Shown piece by piece: positions 61,128-64,000 of a stretch of 64,000 nt of DNA (the first letter of the stretch is position 1; each line of letters opens with the position of its first letter). The notes under the pieces were generated by a model. That model was not told the DNA's origin and searched no databases. It was given only the letters and a program-made list of their open reading frames with translations. The position numbers and the translations under genes were made by a program. Where the stretch lies: NCBI GenBank assembly GCA_947044365.1, contig OX345651.1:3029926-3093925 (forward strand). Reading direction: 5' to 3'. This DNA is from Petrosia ficiformis (Eukaryota > Porifera > Demospongiae > Haplosclerida > Petrosiidae).

Positions 61128-61649
61128 ATGGCTGAATTTGGTCCTTTGTCTCCTGCTAATGAATTTGTACAAGGGTAGCTGACAAGGTATGTTAAAGAAT
61201 TAAAAAAATAAGACATTCTTATTCTTAACTCTTCTTAGGTGAGATCTACTCTTGAAGAGAATGTTGGGAGGAAATTTGAGATATATAGAGCTCTCACATA
61301 TCGCCAGTCTCCTTATTTACCTCCTAACATATGAACTGGACCTCAATTGATTGAGGCTGATTATATCATTAAGGTATGATATTACTACTACATTAAGGTA
61401 TCATTTTATTACTTCATTTCTTTTATTCATGCACGTTTGCACAAAGCTGTACAAAATGAAACGTATTTTTGTTTCATACATACATAGGTTGTGACATTCC
61501 CAGAGGAACAGGCAAAGTGCTATCATATTTTTGTGGAAGCCAATTTCCAGACCAATACATATACACTATTGGCCTATTGGCCAGATTTGGATCTTTATGC
61601 TCCTCTTCACAAGGTGTGTGTTCGTGGTTCCAGTGGAAATGTGAAATGA
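61128..61649 (+). pseudogene. Stefin-like clade B pseudogene without promoter
   Basis: All three exons are present: 61128 to about 61186, 61239-61373, 61488-61649. Exon 1 has lost one base, which turns the end into a TAG (61176-61178). Exon 2 has a TGA (61332-61334) where sister copies have Gly in the loop. Exon 3 is intact and ends VCVRGSSGNVK. The TATA promoter is missing as well, so this copy is dead by three independent changes. Confidence 0.9.
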
Positions 61650-63720
61650 CTTGAGTAGTATAGATTTACTTCTACTTCATGTTACTATTCATCTTTAGGA
61701 TGATTTTTTGAAGTATTGTTGTAATTGATTTAATTAATAATAGATTGAATATTGTATAAAATGACACAATACATGATTAGTAACTCATATATATGTAACA
61801 GGGGATATGTTTGATGAAGGATGGATCACTGAATCCCCAAATTGTGTGGGTGGTGATTGGGCTGCACCCACTTTGAATCCATTTACAAAGGGATACCCAC
61901 CCCCCTTTCAAAATTCTCCCCCGTGTTTAATATTTAGGGCAAAGTGCGGCCAAAAAACATTCAAATGTTTTAGCCATTTTCATTAGCTTATCCTTCACAC
62001 CAAATACGAACATTTGGAGTGCTTCGTAATGTGAGGAACACACTCTGAACTGCATAGGGGTCAAATGTCACATATATGTGACATCAATCCTCTAAGGGTT
62101 AATTAATTTACTGGTCACCACAGTTGGAGCAATAGTGTAAATTTAACATTTACATGCAGATGGCAGTCCTGATTGTCCACTTGGAAATATACTACTGAAT
62201 ACATTTGCACTACCACATGATGTGTGCAGATGTAGTGTTTCCAGTAATTGGCCAGTCATGGTGGGCCCAACAAGCCACTATCTGATTGGCTGAGAAAAGG
62301 TTGAAGCTTGCATTCAACTAGTACAATCCATAATGAACACTACGTTTGTACTAGTTGAATGGATGCTTATACAAAGGTGACCATCTTTATAACCGTCTGC
62401 ATGACATCACTGAGGAGTGCCCATGCAACTATAATAATAACACAGACTGTTTTTAAGAAGATGGATAGATGAAACACTGCATCTAATCTATAGATCTATA
62501 CAATAAATAATATTACCACAGGTATACAGCAGTATAAAGATGATTGTTATTAATTATATATAATTATATAATTATTATTATAATAAATATACAGCATATA
62601 TAATCTAGGACTAGATTATTCTTTTCTTATCTCTGACATAGAATCAATCCAGTTTATTTTTCAGGTCTCTCAAGGTTGTTTCAAAATCTCAGAATTGTAG
62701 CTATCCTTAAATATTTTAATTTATAAATGTTATGCCAATACTCTAAATTTCTCGTTCTGTACAAAATTCTAATTAATTTCAGGCTCTTTCCAGATTCCCT
62801 TCTTTGTCCATCTTGATTCGATTACTTTTTGTACAAACCAATAAACATTTCTTCAGAACAGCAAATAGTAGTGCATGGGGACATGTTATAGGTGTTTCAA
62901 AGTCAAAAGTGCTTCATCACTTAATTGTAATTGCTTGCCTGTCCATGCAGTTGATTTCTTTCTCTGGGCCTGAAGTCCAGGGATGCTTCATTACGTAGCC
63001 AATCGCTGTATTACATGTACATCATATATTCTAGGCTGTTTAGTAATTGGGAGGAATATAGTTTTGCTACTATTTATAGCAATGATTGATAAACATGCGA
63101 ACACTGCCCTGCGTTTTGTATTCTAACATTATGAAGCCAATTTCATTTTTGGAATAAATCCTGAAGTTTTGGCATGAGAGTTTTAAAGATACTGAAGTGA
63201 GAAGAGGAAGCAAAATGGCCAAAATTGACTCAGTTCCAGTTGATCATATACACTTAAAAAGGTATACCTCAGTATACATCATAGATGAGAACATGTATAC
63301 AACTTGGAATGAAACCATTTAACAATTATTCTTGAAGCTTTTTATAATATTGTCATTACAGGATATCATGTAGTTAGTATAGAAATAATTCGAATTAATT
63401 TTTCAATAATTCTACACTGAATTCCGAGTACATGGTATGATGATACTTGCTACTTTTCTTGGAAACCAGGGAACACTTTAAAACAGCAAATAGCAGTGCA
63501 TAGGGACATGTTAAAGGTGTCAAAATTTATTTTAGTCCATGCAACCATCAAAGTCAAAAGTGTTTGCATAAAACATTTCTCCAGCTATGTATGTATGTGT
63601 GTGTTTATGCATATATTCACATATTAATTAAATTCCCCGTATTTGTGAATTAATGACACAATGTCTATGGTAATGATCTCAAGAGGTACAACTTGCTAAC
63701 ATCATCTTAATTCGATTTCT
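61650..63720. repeat. Gene-free flank mosaic
   Basis: 61720-61790: flank. 61790-62110: copy of the repeat with the palindrome atgtcacatatatgtgacat (62066-62085). 62110-62480: the ctgaggagtg repeat, with an internal inverted piece at 62315-62365. 62620-63110: downstream flank segments as at 57990-58300. 63120-63590: repeat as at 45190-45540. No gene. Confidence 0.5.
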
Positions 63721-63724
63721 TAGA

Positions 63725-63865
63725 ATTCATAAGTATGTATGCAGGCATGTATGTATGTATGTATGTATGTATGTATGTATGTATTTATGTATGTAGGTAT
63801 ATATGTATGTATGCATGTATGTATGTATGTATGTATGTATATATGTATGTATATGTGCATGTATG

Positions 63866-63899
<34 letters not shown>

Positions 63900-63905
63900 T
63901 TTTTG
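63725..63905. repeat. GTAT microsatellite
   Basis: (GTAT)n. The flank ttagaattcataagtatgtatgcagg occurs before it (63719) and again at the window end (63975), so the microsatellite-containing unit is itself tandemly repeated beyond the window. Confidence 0.95.
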
Positions 63906-64000
63906 CATGTACAGACAACCTATTGTAATGATCTCATGTGGTACAACTTGCTTACATCATTCTGATTCGATTTCTTAGAATTCATAAGTATGTATGCAGG

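Overview
The window is eukaryotic. It is AT-rich, has very short spliced introns (mostly about 34-120 bp), TATA-type promoters, many microsatellites and layered transposon insertions. Short introns, a type I receptor with fibronectin III exons, a fragment of a sponge/cnidarian-style multipass membrane protein and two kinds of reverse transcriptase relic all point to an early-branching animal, most likely a demosponge. That organism assignment is inference; no marker gene is present.

The dominant content is a family of small three-exon genes that I read as stefin-like (type 1 cystatin, cytosolic cysteine-protease inhibitor fold). Ten copies have an open reading frame: 2.3 kb (+), 23.4, 24.7, 29.2, 32.6, 40.8, 48.0 (-), 51.0 (+), 53.9 and 58.4 kb (-). 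Four more are broken (0.4, 8.9, 56.7, 61.1 kb). A further locus at 43.6-43.75 kb keeps only a promoter joined straight to a 3' UTR. Most copies share one conserved promoter block, intron positions, intron sequence and long flanks, so the array grew by recent segmental duplication in both orientations. The predicted proteins (117-121 aa) keep the stefin core but carry a Pro/Gly-rich insertion and a changed, variable segment where stefins have the protease-binding QVVAG loop.

Other genes are a ten-exon, about 700 aa single-pass receptor (13157-16651, +) with three fibronectin-III-like exons and a tyrosine-rich tail, and a frameshifted C-terminal piece of a multipass membrane protein (9507-10543, +). 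A USP-like/PHD-finger gene (18648-20137, +) lies inside a 2.0 kb element with 34 bp perfect terminal inverted repeats.

Mobile DNA: a large imperfect palindrome (4185-7665) built from head-to-head copies of one element with a further insertion; a three-level nest at 17.3-20.9 kb (repeat unit, then element M1, then the USP/PHD element), each level having an unoccupied paralogous site elsewhere in the window; a 350 bp hAT-type MITE with an 8 bp target duplication (34713-35062); a YIDD-type reverse transcriptase relic (26.9-28.9 kb); and a YADD-type reverse transcriptase relic with a candidate C-terminal nuclease region (36.0-39.3 kb). From about 39 to 64 kb the sequence is a mosaic of direct and inverted duplications of stefin-like genes with their flanks. 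I saw no rRNA, tRNA or CRISPR. All repeat and homology calls were made by eye.
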